The position numbers and the translations under genes are program-made. A stretch of DNA of 64,000 nt from Lamellibrachia columna (Eukaryota; Annelida; Polychaeta; Sabellida; Siboglinidae). The stretch spans positions 52,499,785-52,563,784 of the forward strand of contig OY759262.1 of assembly GCA_963662155.1 (NCBI GenBank), written 5' to 3'. The notes under the pieces are model-generated. The model saw nothing but the letters and a program-made list of their open reading frames with translations, was not told the DNA's origin and did not search any database. How positions within the stretch are numbered: position 1 is the stretch's first letter; each line of letters starts with the position of its first letter. Of the stretch, positions 43,561-56,158 are shown in pieces.

Positions 43561-46500
43561 AGCTACACACTACACACTACACTACAGCACTAGGCGCATC
43601 ACAAAGACCTGTGTTGACACACCACACCACACTGGGATGTAGATTGTCAAAAACGGAGGAGGTGGGAGGTTGGCCTCCATAACAGGTGGGAGATTGGAGG
43701 TTGGCCCCACAAATCGAACGGAAGAAAGGATGTTGAGACCCCTGCCACACAGCCATGTAAATATAAATTAAGTTATTATAATTATTGCACTGACCTGTAC
43801 CTCACTTCCACGAAAACTGTTTAATGTATGTTGTAAAAATGCATTGTTTCGTTGTCTTTGATCAGCTTCTTTTAGTTATGCATGACATATTTTCCAACTT
43901 TAATATCGCTACTTGATAACAAATAATTCTTATTTTTTCAATGTACACGGTGGCGTATTCAGAGGGAGAGTGGGTCTTGACGCCATTTGAAAGACGCAAG
44001 CACGACTGTGGTAAATGCCGACACAATCGATAGATTCCAAATAAAATAAACTAGGAGGGCATTTTAAAGGTCACACACAGTTGCCGAAACCATTAAGACA
44101 TGTTGTAATTCTGAGACATGTGTCCACGATCCATCAGTTACACAAACAACATGGCCTCTGATCTTCACCGGAAATAGACAACTACCCTTCTAATAAGAAT
44201 AATATTGATCATGTAACAAATACATTCATTCCTGGCAGCCACAAGTTGTCCATAATATTTACAATATTGGCAATTGAATGTTCATATGACGAATTAATTT
44301 GTATGTAACAGGAATATTATAAATGTTTTCCTTAGCAACGGGTGCGAACACTGAAATTGCCAGAAAAAGGGTGTGTCACTAAAATAACATCAAGGCTAGA
44401 AGGAGCAGATGAAGACCGACATTACGATTGGCGATGGTGTTAAATATATATATTTCGAAAGGTCAGGGGTGAAGAGAGTACATTGGAGAGAATTGCAGAA
44501 GATCACGATAGGAGAAGACGACTCGCCGAGAGGGCGGAACAAATTAAATGGTGTGTCCCCCCCGCAAGGGACCAACATGAAAGAAGAATGAGGTCAGAGT
44601 TAAGTATGACACAAAGAATAGAGCAATGATATTTCTGTATTAAATTTCAGCATTGTAGTCGTGGCAGCTTTGGCATTGCTCAGATCTTGGCTGTATCAAA
44701 TCAAACTTGTCGGCCGTCCACTTGAGGTCACCCCCGAATCCGTCTGCTTCCCAGTTATCATGACCGTCTTTGAAGAAATTCCAAGAGCGACCGCCTTTGA
44801 AACCGTTTCTCGTAGAACGTGGTACAGGACATATAAAACTCTGTTTTCTGTCGATATTTTGTTGTTGCTTCGTTTGCACTGTAATAAAATAAATTTCTTT
44901 CTGCACCATTCTTCTCTTTCTCAGCATGTGCCAACTGGCCATCATGTCATTCACCAACTTCACTTTCCTTCTACATTTGCATGCCAACAAGTTTTTTCCA
45001 TTCCCCGCGAAGTGCTATTTTTTATTATTATGCGCGCATATGCATCTTGCAATCTGACAGAGGCACACTTACAAGACATGCATCTCCTTAAATAATAAAA
45101 ACAAATACATATGAAGGCCACATCTATATAATGGTCTATGTCCTTCCTCCTTGTTCCCTTTATAAAGGGATGAGGCTTGTTCGTGTATTGCTGCACCGCC
45201 TCAGTTATTATCCCGTTATACTTCTCCCTTCACTTGTCATCGTTTTCAGCCTTTTCTAACGTCCCTCTTTACGGGTTTACGCAAACCTCCCATCTCAGTA
45301 GCAGTCTTCCCATTTCCTACGGCCCTCTCGTATATATGTCTATCATCCGTTAATACAATAGCGTGTTGTTATGTATGTGCGCCTTATGTATAGCTTGCAT
45401 ACAATTTTGGACTAACAATTAAAACTATACAAATAGCTTTGTTCTTATTAACGAATGCATGTAAATTAGTTAATATACAATGGTGAGAAGGTATCTCTCA
45501 ACGTATTGTTTACGGATGCTGTATATATTGCTAATCCTTACAATGTATTATTAACCTATCCTGTCAACTCCGGAACGTTTAGGAATTTACAGTGTACCGG
45601 AATTGACATTTCGTCTTATTATGGCTATAACTCCACTTTAGATTACCACATTGTCATTGAAACAGCCAATAAGTATTGCGTGTCTAGTAATTAGCATGTA
45701 GCATCCGTTGCGGAGTAGAAATTGTAATGGTAATTTTTTTATGTAATTTATAAAAAGGAAAGAAAATATATAATACACTGTCTTGAGATTCAGAGTAACC
45801 TGAAAGGGCATACATACATACATAGAGCACTCATATATTCAGACTAAGCTGCATGCGTGTTAGTTACTCTGAACTTCGACTGTGTAGTTTGAAGCTGGCA
45901 AAAACATGAGTGCTCAATTTATTTTCGTTGCGGAGTTGACAGAGCATCAGCGATACACTTTTGTAGTTGCATAAGTCGAAGTCTCTCCTTTTGTATAATA
46001 ATTGTAATGAATTTGTTTCTAATAATAGCAAGCCATGTGTATATGAAAGCATGCTAACACAACAATAAACAAATGCGTGAGTATTGAAATTATCATATTA
46101 ATAGTGAATGCTGCGTGAGACATGCAAACTAGTCTTTTTTTTACATATACGTTGATATAATTTAATTGATCAAAATTAAATATCAATCCAAATGCCACAG
46201 TTGATTACATTAATAATACACGTATGCATTGCTCTTTTTACATATCGTCTGTCTAGAGTCAAAACTGTGTAAGTCCATTTTTGGTCAAACAAATATCATC
46301 ATTGAAAAATAATCCTCTAACACATACCGACACATGAGCAAAACAGTCCTTAAGGTATATGTGGTGCCACCTAGCGAATACATGCAAGTTTATGTTGACG
46401 CAACTTTTTGAAAATCAAAATCACACAAGTTCATTATTCACGCGGTTCGCCTAAACTGTTATGTGCTGGGTCATCAGAGTTTGGCCTTGGTGTTTAGGAT

Positions 46501-46591
46501 TAGGCCCTTTATCAGAAATATGAGTTTACACGTGAAATGTAACCTGCCAATTTAATATCTAGTGAGTTAAAATAATAATGAACTCAAATAG
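43561..46591. other. Non-coding stretch with a diverged dispersed repeat
   Basis: The part at 43970-44215 matches 50290-50545 in the same orientation with many differences (both contain acaaacaacatggc and a cggaaatagacaac-like block). Overlapping frames on both strands at 44640-45095 have no recognised domain. Nothing else is evident up to 46591. Confidence 0.5.
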
Positions 46592-48176
46592 TTGTGCAAG
46601 CAGTCAGCAAAACGTGCATGTGGAGAGATAGACGACGCCACAAGAAAGGAGCTTTTTCATGGATTTTGGCAGCTAATGGGGGGCAAAAAAACATATATTT
46701 CCACCTTATTGGATGTTAAGCTCAAAGCACGTCAGCGTAAAAGAGAATTTAACAGAGCACGCCGCCAGAAAGGGGCCACATTGGACTTCCATTTGAAAGT
46801 GAATGGAACAAAAAGACAAGTGTGTCAAAGATGTTTTTAGAAACATTTGTCTTGAACAGTAACACAGTGGCTCATTGGGTGGTGTTCATCAAACCGAAGG
46901 CGAAAAGAGACACCAGCAGAAAAAAAGACTTCCTTGGTACGCTTCCCAACATGTCATCACATTACTGCAGGGCAACCCAACAAAACGCTATCTGGAGCCG
47001 ATCATTCAAAACAAGAACACATTGTACAAACTGTGCTAAGTGTGGTATAACAAGACCAACAAGAAGGTCGCTTCCAAGTAGTTACTTCACTGTGTTTTCG
47101 AAGAAATGAACCTGTCTTTTTCAGCCTAAAAAGGATCAGTGCGACATTTACTGCCATGACATGACCTCGAAGAACGTATGTTGCTATTTTTGGCATGAGT
47201 TGGAAGGTGTCTTGCAATCTACCAGCTTTGCAAGTTGCCTTTTGGACTACCTAGAGAATGAGTTGAACAACAATGATGTCATAACCATAATCACCATCAG
47301 CGATGGATGCGGATACCAGAATGTAAACACAACCATGTCAAACGCATTCGCTTTTGAACCATTTGAAAGTGAATGGAACAAAACGACAAGTGTGCCAAAA
47401 GATGTTTTTAGAAGTGGCTCATTGGGTGGCCGGAGCTGCACATGGTGTTCATCAAACCGAAGGCGAAAAGAGACACCCGCAGAAAAAAAGACTTTCTTGG
47501 TACGCTTCCCAACATGTCATCACATTACTGCAAGGCAAATACAACAACAACGTTATCTGGAGCCGATCATTCAAAACAAGAACACATTGTACAAGCTATA
47601 CCAAGTATGGTGTAACTAGAACAACAAGAAGGTCGCTTCCAAGTGGTTACTGCGTTTTCGAAGAAATGAACCTGTCTTTTCAGCCTAAAAAGGATCAGTG
47701 CGACATTTGCTGCGCAAAGGATTTGGCCAGAGCTGAAAAAAGCTATGGACAAAGAAACTGCACTGGTTGATGGGACAACAGTGGTGTTGCCAATCGACCT
47801 GCAGGATGTCCTGTTGACTCCTGCAATCTTGGCCAGTGCTGTGTATTACAAAACAAAGCTATGCTGCCACAATTTCACTGTACATGACATGACCTCGAAG
47901 AACGTATGTTGCTATTTTTGGCATGAGTCGGAAGGTGGTTTGCAATCTACCTGCTTTGCAAGTTGCCTTTTGGACTACATAGAGAATGAATTGAACAACA
48001 AAGATGTCAACACCATAATTGTCTTCAGCGATGGATGCGGATACCAGAATGTAAACATAACCATGTCAAACGCATTAACGTTTTATTACAAAACGACAAG
48101 AAAGACCGTTGATCAAAAGTGTCTCACTAAAGGACACACTCAGATTAAGGTGGACTTTGTGCACCGCCTAATATAA
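46592..48176 (+). pseudogene. Broken DDE-type transposase-like gene with an internal tandem duplication
   Basis: Pieces in several frames recall a multicopy metazoan protein family thought to derive from a DNA transposon: an N-terminal HGFWQLMGGKKTYISTLL, then LKVNGTKRQVCQ, LSFQPKKDQCDICCAK, DLQDVLLTPAILASAVYYK, FSDGCGYQNVNITMSNAL and KGHTQIKVDFVH. The Asp of SDGCGYQN and that of VDFVH are probably catalytic-site remnants (inference). The region from VNGTKRQ to SDGCGYQN occurs twice, at about 46795-47357 and 47360-48085; the first copy lacks the middle part. Frameshifts prevent a full product. Confidence 0.65.
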
Positions 48177-49507
48177 CCCAACTTAAAGAAGAAACAGGTG
48201 TACAGCCCAGCTGGTTATGTTACCGCTATGCAAGAATCAAGAACAAATGACCCATATTGTGTCAAAAAAAGTTTCATATATTTAAGGTACTAAAAGGTCA
48301 ATTATATTACAATGCAAAGCTTGTTAATTATGGACGTGTTCCAGCCAAATGCCAAAACAATAATGGATGTACACCATAGTTGACATTTCTCTATCATGTC
48401 TTACCATTTCCCTCATAATCAAGTTTAATATGAGGGCGTTTTGATAATACCAATTTTTATTTCATATTTTTAAAGTTGCATAAGTCCACTTATAATGCTG
48501 CGCAAAAAAGTTTAAATCATTTTGTTGGTCAACTGTCTATAATAATGAACACACACAAAAGGTAATATTGCAGTATATAATTTACTGTTTACCTCATGAT
48601 CTACAGTAGTATACAGGCCTTTATATGAAGTTATAAAAAATAATTAAGCCCAATTACATGCAAAAATAAATAAGTCTATCGTGTGGCCAAATGGCCAAAA
48701 GTAACACATGTATACCAGATTTAACATTGCTGTATCATTTCTGACTGCTTTCCTCATAATCAAGTGTATTAAGATTGTGTTTTGTCTAATACAGGTCATT
48801 TAATAAAGTATTATTGATTTACGAGAAACGTCTGTTTTGGATTCTAGACAGACGATATATGCAATAATTTATTTGTATGTGTTTTTTCCTTGGCAACGAG
48901 AGCAAATACAATTTTTGGGACAAAGAAAATATGCAGAAATAAAATCTTCTCCGTCTACAAGTGGCGCGACGTGCCAGCACAAACCTGTACGAATCGAGTC
49001 AACGAGCGTGACTCACTCGAAGCAAAGATTTGCCATATCGCAGCTGAGTCACACGAAGAGCCGTTCATCGACCACAACGTGTTATTCTTTGAAAACTCCG
49101 TTACAGATCCACCGGGCTTGTCGGGGTTATTGGCTTATCTACATCTCTATTCAGTCCGGTCCGAATGTACGTGTTCTATTGAGATCAGTTTGTGAGATGA
49201 AGATTACTGCTATGACCAAGATGCTTTATTGAGGACACGCGTCAAGAGTAACACTTTTACATGTCTCTCTGTTGAGACCCGGTCTCTTTCGGTGCAATTA
49301 TGTAGAGAGCACCAAATAAAGACGTCACAGTGACATGACAACCGGCTTACTGGTTCTCAAAAAACATTTCAGATACTTGTGTCGCAGTGGTGTTATGCAA
49401 ACACCACTTGTAGCTTGTAATGTTTCCAAAACGATGAACACGAGAAGCAGTACCCATAATGTCATAACATAGCAAATCAAAAACATAATTATGATCAAGT
49501 TTTTTCT
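48177..49507. other. Non-coding stretch, one dispersed repeat
   Basis: Contains a diverged copy (48960-49035) of the sequence upstream of the MS4A-like gene at 38670-38745. The 131-codon frame at 48837-49232 has no domain and overlaps another frame of similar length on the same strand, so it is not called. Confidence 0.45.
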
Positions 49508-49925
49508 AAACAGTTCACACTGTTGCAGTGAGGCAGTGACGCGATCAGTCACCACAGTGCGCCAATATTCCGGCGTGGGATTATGTACTTAAACAGTTCA
49601 CACTGTTGCAGTGAGGCAGTGGCGCGATCAGTCACCACAGTGCGCCAATGTTCCGGCGTGGGATTATGTACTTAAACAGTTCACACTGTTGCAGTGAGGC
49701 AGTGGCGCGATCAGTCACCACAGTGCGCCAATGTTCCGGCGTGGGATATGTACTTAAACAGTTCAAACTGTTGCAGTGAGGCAGTGACGCGATCTGTCAC
49801 CACAGTGCGCCAATGTTCCGGCGTGGGATATGTACTTAAACAGTTCACACTGTTGCAGTGAGGCAGTGGCGCGATCAGTCACCACAGTGCGACAATATTC
49901 CGGCGTGGGATTATGTACTTAAACA
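49508..49925. repeat. 83-bp minisatellite, five copies
   Basis: Five units of 82-83 bp containing cagttcacactgttgcagtg, gatcagtcaccacagtgcg and ttccggcgtgggatta, with very few differences. Each unit has short inverted words (cactg/cagtg) that could form hairpins. Confidence 0.95.
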
Positions 49926-50635
49926 GGTTGTTGTCTCTTATTAGTCACATTAGTAGATTAATCAAAACTGTTCGAACCTCCTGGTGAAATATTTACATAG
50001 CAAATAAGATGTTAGATCCAGTCCTTGAGTAGCGAATGTGTATATCATGGGTGTTTATTCCAGAGAGCACTGTATAATGTATGTAGTGGGGTAACATATT
50101 TCGTAGCCAGAAATTATGCAGATCATAGTCGTACTCCGGAGGGCCCTTGAACTCCACACCACCGACTATGATACATATACGAAATTGTTTATGTGTTGAA
50201 AATGCGCTACTACATTAGTGCTGGTGTCGTGACGTGTGGACGGGACGTGTACATTTCAACTACGTTAGAACAAATTAGAGACCCCGTATCCACTCTGGCG
50301 TGAACGTCACGCATCGCCACGCCAGTTGAAAGACGCTAGTGGGACTGTGGTAACTGTCGACACAATCGTATAGCCTGCAGCCGATGTCAGGTAAAGTAAA
50401 CCCTGAAGGAATTATAAACGCAACACAAGGTTGTATGCTGAGTTGGTTGTGTCGAATTCGGTATTAAATTAGACAAACAACATGGCGTCTAATTTACCCC
50501 CGAAAATAGACAACCACCATTCTAGTAAAAATTGTATTGATAATAATGATAAATGTAATCATAATATAATATTATATATAAAACTAAATATCAGGTTGAT
50601 GTTAAATCTAAAATAGCTAAGTTAAGTAATCATGC

Positions 50636-50885
50636 AGTGGTACGCGGTGGCGTCGCGGTTAAAACGTCGGACTCTCAATCGAGAGAACCAATTTCGTTCA
50701 CCCCATATTGCCACAGTTCTCTCAGCTGTATAAATTCGTGCAGAAAGTGTAGCGCGGCTTAATGCTTCCCAGATAAGTCGAATTGTTGGAATGACCAAGT
50801 TTGGCGGGGGTGAAATGTAAAACACTTTGAGCAGTCCCAATGACTGTATACAGCACTATATAAGAATGTACCTGTCTACCTTTAC
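50636..50885 (+). repeat. tRNA-derived SINE with LINE-type tail
   Basis: The head (50641-50710) is tRNA-like, with ggtggcgtcgcggttaaaac near the A box and actctcaatcgagag as an anticodon-type stem. The 3' part contains aacactttgagcagtcc and cagcactatataagaatgt, which closely resembles the conserved 3' tails shared by many animal SINEs and L2-type LINEs. It therefore looks like a LINE-mobilised SINE and not a tRNA gene. Confidence 0.65.
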
Positions 50886-51909
50886 ATATAGCGATAGTTC
50901 TAAATTTCTTCTGCAATGCTTTTAATCTAGCCATCCCATTAAAGAATAGTCACTGCAGTTGCATTGAACACCAACTCCTTCGCAATTATACATCCAAACA
51001 ACCGAATAATATGAACAAGTACAACAATAATTTATTACATGTGCTACGCCTGCGCCTCAATCCCAACCGACTTTATGTTTACATAATTATCATAAGCATG
51101 ATCTACGTATTAATGGTTAATGCATTTTCCTCAGATTATTAAAACATGTATAACATGGACTTGAGGAGGAAACGAATACACACTTTGATGTCATAATTAG
51201 ATATATCGAGTTTGACGCGTAAGATTGCTATTTATCATATGGTTGATTCATACTTCACAAGACAGGGACTGCTTACCATTTGTAATATATACGCCTGCAT
51301 CTTCTTTTACTGAATAAATTAATATACATATATAGGGCCTAGTGTCTAGGTAAAATATTAAAAACAGAATAAAAGGATCGACTATGGCAGATATGTGTAA
51401 ATTGGTCACAATCATATATAATAACTTGTCAGCAGAGTGCCACATATTTTTCAAATTTGAAGGAGCAAATTTTACAGCCAAGTCGTTTGGACACCCATTA
51501 AAGTATGGTTGTGTTGTTGGCAAACTGCATACTTTTGATGGTTGCAGTAATGCATCTGCGCCACCCGCTAGGTGGGGTAACTTCTTCGGATAACATACAA
51601 TCTCCAGCAGCGGAATATACCTAGCCTAACATGTTGACATATGTCTTTGTATACAATCTTCCTTGCGTTGCAATACAAATTTGACTGTTACAGTGCCTGC
51701 GATGAAAGGCATGATTTGAAACAAAGCCCTGTTCAGCAAAGTCTAGTTGTTTCCAAACAAGACAGCATAACCACTATTTTCAAGCAATCTGTACAGCCTA
51801 TCTCGTTTAAGACACGGCGTAAAGTGGAGGCGGAAACCAGAAAAATAAACAAGGAAGAATATACACACAGAAAATGTTTTGCTATGTAAAAACTCACGCG
51901 ATTCGCTGT

Positions 51910-52043
51910 TGACTGAGCAGTTTATTCGGTTGTGTACATATGTGTAGACTAAACTATAAGTTACAGGCGCCGACACGTTTTATTCCGGCGCGAACACACG
52001 TGGTAGTCTGTCATCTTTTCCTTCGTCCACACGTATCAGGTAC
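51910..52043 (-). other. Gene B 3'UTR exon with polyadenylation signals
   Basis: The minus-strand acceptor ctccag precedes 52043. AATAAA hexamers lie at 51978-51983 and 51921-51926; the second corresponds to the gene A hexamer at 7488. In gene B this exon is 5.4 kb from the WAP exon. Confidence 0.65.
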
Positions 52044-52347
52044 CTGGAGAAATAAAGTTTTCACTAAGGCTTGTAGTCGTTAATTACACAAACCAAGCAT
52101 GGAACAATGGAATATAAGGTAACGGAGACAGAAAGGTGCATGTGGCGCTGTTAAGATAAAATACCATCATCAGCAGCAGCAACAACAGCATCAGCAACAG
52201 CAGTAACATGACTACATGCTTTGCTATGTCATCATACAATACTATATGAAACAAAATGAGTTGAATTTAAACAGATACATGGAACAGTTTCAACATTAAT
52301 TAAAAAAAGATCAAATCAAAGCAAATATCACGCATAAAATATAAACG

Positions 52348-52549
<202 letters not shown>

Positions 52550-52560
52550 GACCACCCCAC

Positions 52561-52658
<98 letters not shown>

Positions 52659-52669
52659 GTGGGGTGGTC
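52550..52669. repeat. Second (AT)n-centred palindrome, ending in Ngaro sequence
   Basis: gaccaccccaccactata (52550-52567) is repeated in reverse at 52652-52669 across (AT)n. The right arm is genuine Ngaro sequence (compare 29847-29860, gtggtggggtagtc), so the left arm is an inverted copy of the element's edge. Confidence 0.92.
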
Positions 52670-53242
52670 ACAGGTTTGTGTGTGACCTTGTGGCGAAATG
52701 GCCCCACCTGTTTGTAATTAAAGTTATGTATTGGTGGTGGAATGTCTGTATTATTTGCATTACATGTTCATGACGACTTCTTGATGTATATATGTTATCG
52801 TCATGCTTGTAGGAATGTGGGCTCTGAGAAACTTGCCGGACGGGGCTGTACATGTGTTCAGTTCCTGTCTGGTTTGATTTGAGGAGCTCACATTCCTGTT
52901 AATGTTCTTCCCAAAGTGGCTGCGTGATAAGCAGTCCACTTTGCAATAAAAAACGTCATTTATTTGGCCTGTTTCAATTCTCTGCTACATCGGACTTGTG
53001 TTGGTTATTGCATAAATGAATTTATGCAACTCACCAGGTGCATAACAAATTTTATGAAATGACCAAGACAGGTCATCGTTAAACTTGCCCTGGGTGTCCG
53101 AGACTACACCAGAACTATTTGACCAAATAAATTGTATTACTCCGCGCTAGCCAGCCAATCACGGCTTAGCGGAAACCAGTTCAAACCGGAACCAGTAGCT
53201 TGAATCTTTCACTCCTGCTTCAGTCTCTGCTTTGCGAAGTTT

Positions 53243-56158
53243 AACAAGATTTAACAAGATTTGCCATCCAAGCCAAAGGCCCAGATGGCAAGTGGACAAG
53301 GAAGCCATTGGCTTATCGAGAGTCCAACAATGTTCACCTACTTATAACCCGCCCTCCTGAGATATGTGTCAACCTTGTTTTTAAACATATTCACGCTGCT
53401 AGCAGTTACACAATCTGTAGACAATTTGTTCCATTCATTTATTGTCCTCTGTGAGAACGAGTGCTTCCTGATGTCCAATCTACATTGATCCTTTACTAAT
53501 TTTACCTCATGTCCTCTAGTTCTGCTATCCTTCTTGAGTGAGAAAAACATATTTCTATCAATAATTTCATACCCATTCAATATCTTAAAAACTTCAATCT
53601 GATCTCCTCTTAACCTCCTTGTCTCTAGAGTTGTTAAACCACATTCTTTCAGGCGTTCTTCATAACTAAGGTCTCTAAGTTCTGGAATCATTTTAGTTGC
53701 TCTCCTTTGTATGCGTTCAAGCGTATCTATATCCTTCTTACGATATGGTCTCCATGCTTGTATACAGTATTCTAAATGAGGTCTAACTATTGCTTTATAA
53801 AGAGGTGTAATTAACTTTTTTCCCTTGTATGTTATGTTTCTTCTAATCAATCCAAGAATTTGATTACCCTTTGAAGCTGCAATACCACACTGCTCTGAAA
53901 CTTTCATATCAGCGCTTATTGTAACTCCTAAGTCCTTTTCTTTTACAGTAGTACCCAGAACAGTATCTCCCATTTTATAGTTTACATTCAAGTTCCCATG
54001 TCCTGTATGTAGGCATTTACATTTCCCAAAATTGAACAGCATCTGCCATTTCTCAGACCATTTCACTAATCTGTCTAGATCGTTTTGTAAATGTTGTTTA
54101 TCACCATCAGTATTAACCTTTCTAAACAGTTTTGTGTCATCCGCAAATTTCAGTACGTTACTTGTTATACTGTCGTCCAAGTCATTGATATAAATTAAGA
54201 ATAATATAGGTCCTAGTACTGACCCTTGAGGTACCCCACTCAAAACCGATTTCCAATTTGAAACTTCTCCATCTACTACAACTCGTTGTCTTCTGTCAGT
54301 CAGCCATTGTTCTATCCAGTCAGTTATGCTATCCCCGATACCATGGGCTTTTAATTTAAGTAGCAATCTTTGATGTGGCACTTTGTCAAAAGCTTTCTGA
54401 AAATCTAAGTAGATAATATCTACTGGCGATCCCACGTCTATCCACTTAGTGATTTCTTCCAAAAAACATAACATATTTGTTAAGCATGACCTTGCTTTAA
54501 GGAATCCATGTTGAGATGAATTTAATAATTTATGCTTAACGAGGAAGTCCACCATATGGTCTTTAATTAACCTTTCTAATAATTTACAAATCACTGACGT
54601 TAAACTCACTGGTCTGTAATTCTCTGACTTATTTCTCGAACCCTTTTTAAATAATGGTATGATGTTTGCTTCTTTCCATTCAAACGGAACAACTCCCTCT
54701 TTTAATGACAAGTTGAATACTCTTGCAAGTGGTATACTGATTTGATCTACTGTTTCCATTAGTAATTTTGGAGGAATCCCATCCACTCCCGGTGATTTGT
54801 TATCCTTCATTGCCCTTATTTTCTTAGCTACCAATTCTGGAGTTACAACTAACGGTCCTAAATATTCAGATTTAGCCCCCTGAAATTTAGCATCAGCAAC
54901 TGGTAATGAACTAATATCTTCCTTGGTAAACACTGAACTGAAGTAACCATTTAGGTCTTCCGCCATTAAAAACCCCTGTGATATTATATTTCCAGCACTG
55001 TCTTCTAGAGGTCCAACCTTGTCTTGTACGTTTTGTTTACTCCTGACATATGCATAAAAACTCTTGCTGTCATTTTTTATGTTACATGCCAGTTTTTGCT
55101 CATAGCTTCTTTTAGATTGTCTGATTTCAGTTGTAGCTGCATTAAGTGCCTCTTTGTATTTTGCATAGTCTTCTTCCTTTCTGGTACGCCTATAAACCCT
55201 CCACATAGTTTGTTTTAGCATTATTTTTCTAATAGCCTCTTTTGACAAATGTTTCTTTCTACACCGTTTTCCTTGTTTTCGGAAGGGAACAAATTTATCG
55301 ATGATACTCTCAATTTCATATTTAAGAATGTTCCAGCATTCAATTGCGGTCTTATTCATCAGCATGTTATTCCAATCTAGCTGTGCTAAGTATTTTCTCA
55401 TATCTTTGTAGTTACCTTTGTGGAAGTTTCTCTTGTACGTTTTCTTATTTTTACTTTCTGATTTTACATTGATGTCAAAATGTATTTGATTATGGTCACT
55501 ATTACCCAATGGTTCAAATATTTTTACATTGTCCACTAATTCTTTTTGTGATGACAAAACTATATCTAATACATTTTCTCCCCTGGTTGGTTCTAGTACG
55601 TGCTGAGTAAGAAAGCTATCCTGGATTAAACATAGAAATTGTTGATCCTCAATCCCTGTGCTCTCTAGAGAATTCCATTGTATGTGTCCATGGTTAAAAT
55701 CTCCCATTATGATACATTCCCCTTTACTAACTTCCTTTATAGCGTTTTTTATTTTTGTGTTGTCCTCTTCGTTTATGTTTGGACTTCGGTAAACTAATCC
55801 AATAGTTAATTTTGAATTTCCTGAAACAATTTTGCACCAAACAGCTTCATCGCAATCTGCTTCCCTTTCTAGTTTTATTTCATAAGCCTGAATAGATTCT
55901 TTAACATATAAAATAACTCCCCCGCCCCTTCTTCCTATTCGATCTTTCCTAAACATTACGTATCCTGTCAGTCCTAATTCAGCATCTGTAATATCTATGT
56001 TGGCCCATGATTCAGTTATACCAATTATGTGAGGGTCAATATCTTCTACCATAATGTTTAATTCGTTTTTCTTATTTACTATGCTCCTTGCATTTAAACA
56101 TACGCATATATAACCTTTTTCAGAGATGTTTTTCGGATGATTTGATATTGGTTTATCT
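53243..56158 (-). mobile_element. CR1-type LINE inserted in the Ngaro A2 repeat
   Basis: Flanked by a 5-bp direct repeat, aagtt, at 53238-53242 and 56159-56163, which interrupts the otherwise continuous A2 sequence. The 3' end (minus strand) finishes with two copies of an aaatcttgtt unit, as expected for the short tandem 3' tails of CR1-like LINEs. The 5' end lies just upstream of the endonuclease start, so the element is slightly 5' truncated. Confidence 0.9.
53338..56158 (-). CDS. CR1 ORF2: apurinic-like endonuclease and reverse transcriptase, uninterrupted
   Basis: One open frame of about 937 codons runs to a stop at 53338. Endonuclease motifs: CVCLNARSIVNKKNEL, HIIGITESWA, CIIMGDFNHGHIQW, GNSDHNQIHF. 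RT motifs: NKSPGVDGIPPKLL, NYRPVSLTSVICKLLE, IIYLDFQKAFDKVPH, SGVPQGSVLGPILFLIYIND and the catalytic LKFADDTKLF. The C-terminus has the CR1-type HLEYCIQAWRPY and RRATKMIPELRD. No stop or frameshift is seen, so this copy moved recently. The first in-frame ATG is internal (NIMVED); the frame runs upstream into Ngaro A2/B2 sequence without a stop, so the native start is missing. Confidence 0.9.

Noticed and set aside
44640..45095. Overlapping frames of 116 and 144 codons on opposite strands
   Set aside because: No domain, splice context or homologous copy favours either strand.
49508..49925. CRISPR-like or centromere-type array
   Set aside because: Five contiguous 83-bp units with no spacers, too short for a centromeric array.
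50636..50720. Functional tRNA gene
   Set aside because: No cloverleaf with a proper B box or acceptor stem; continues into a SINE-type tail.
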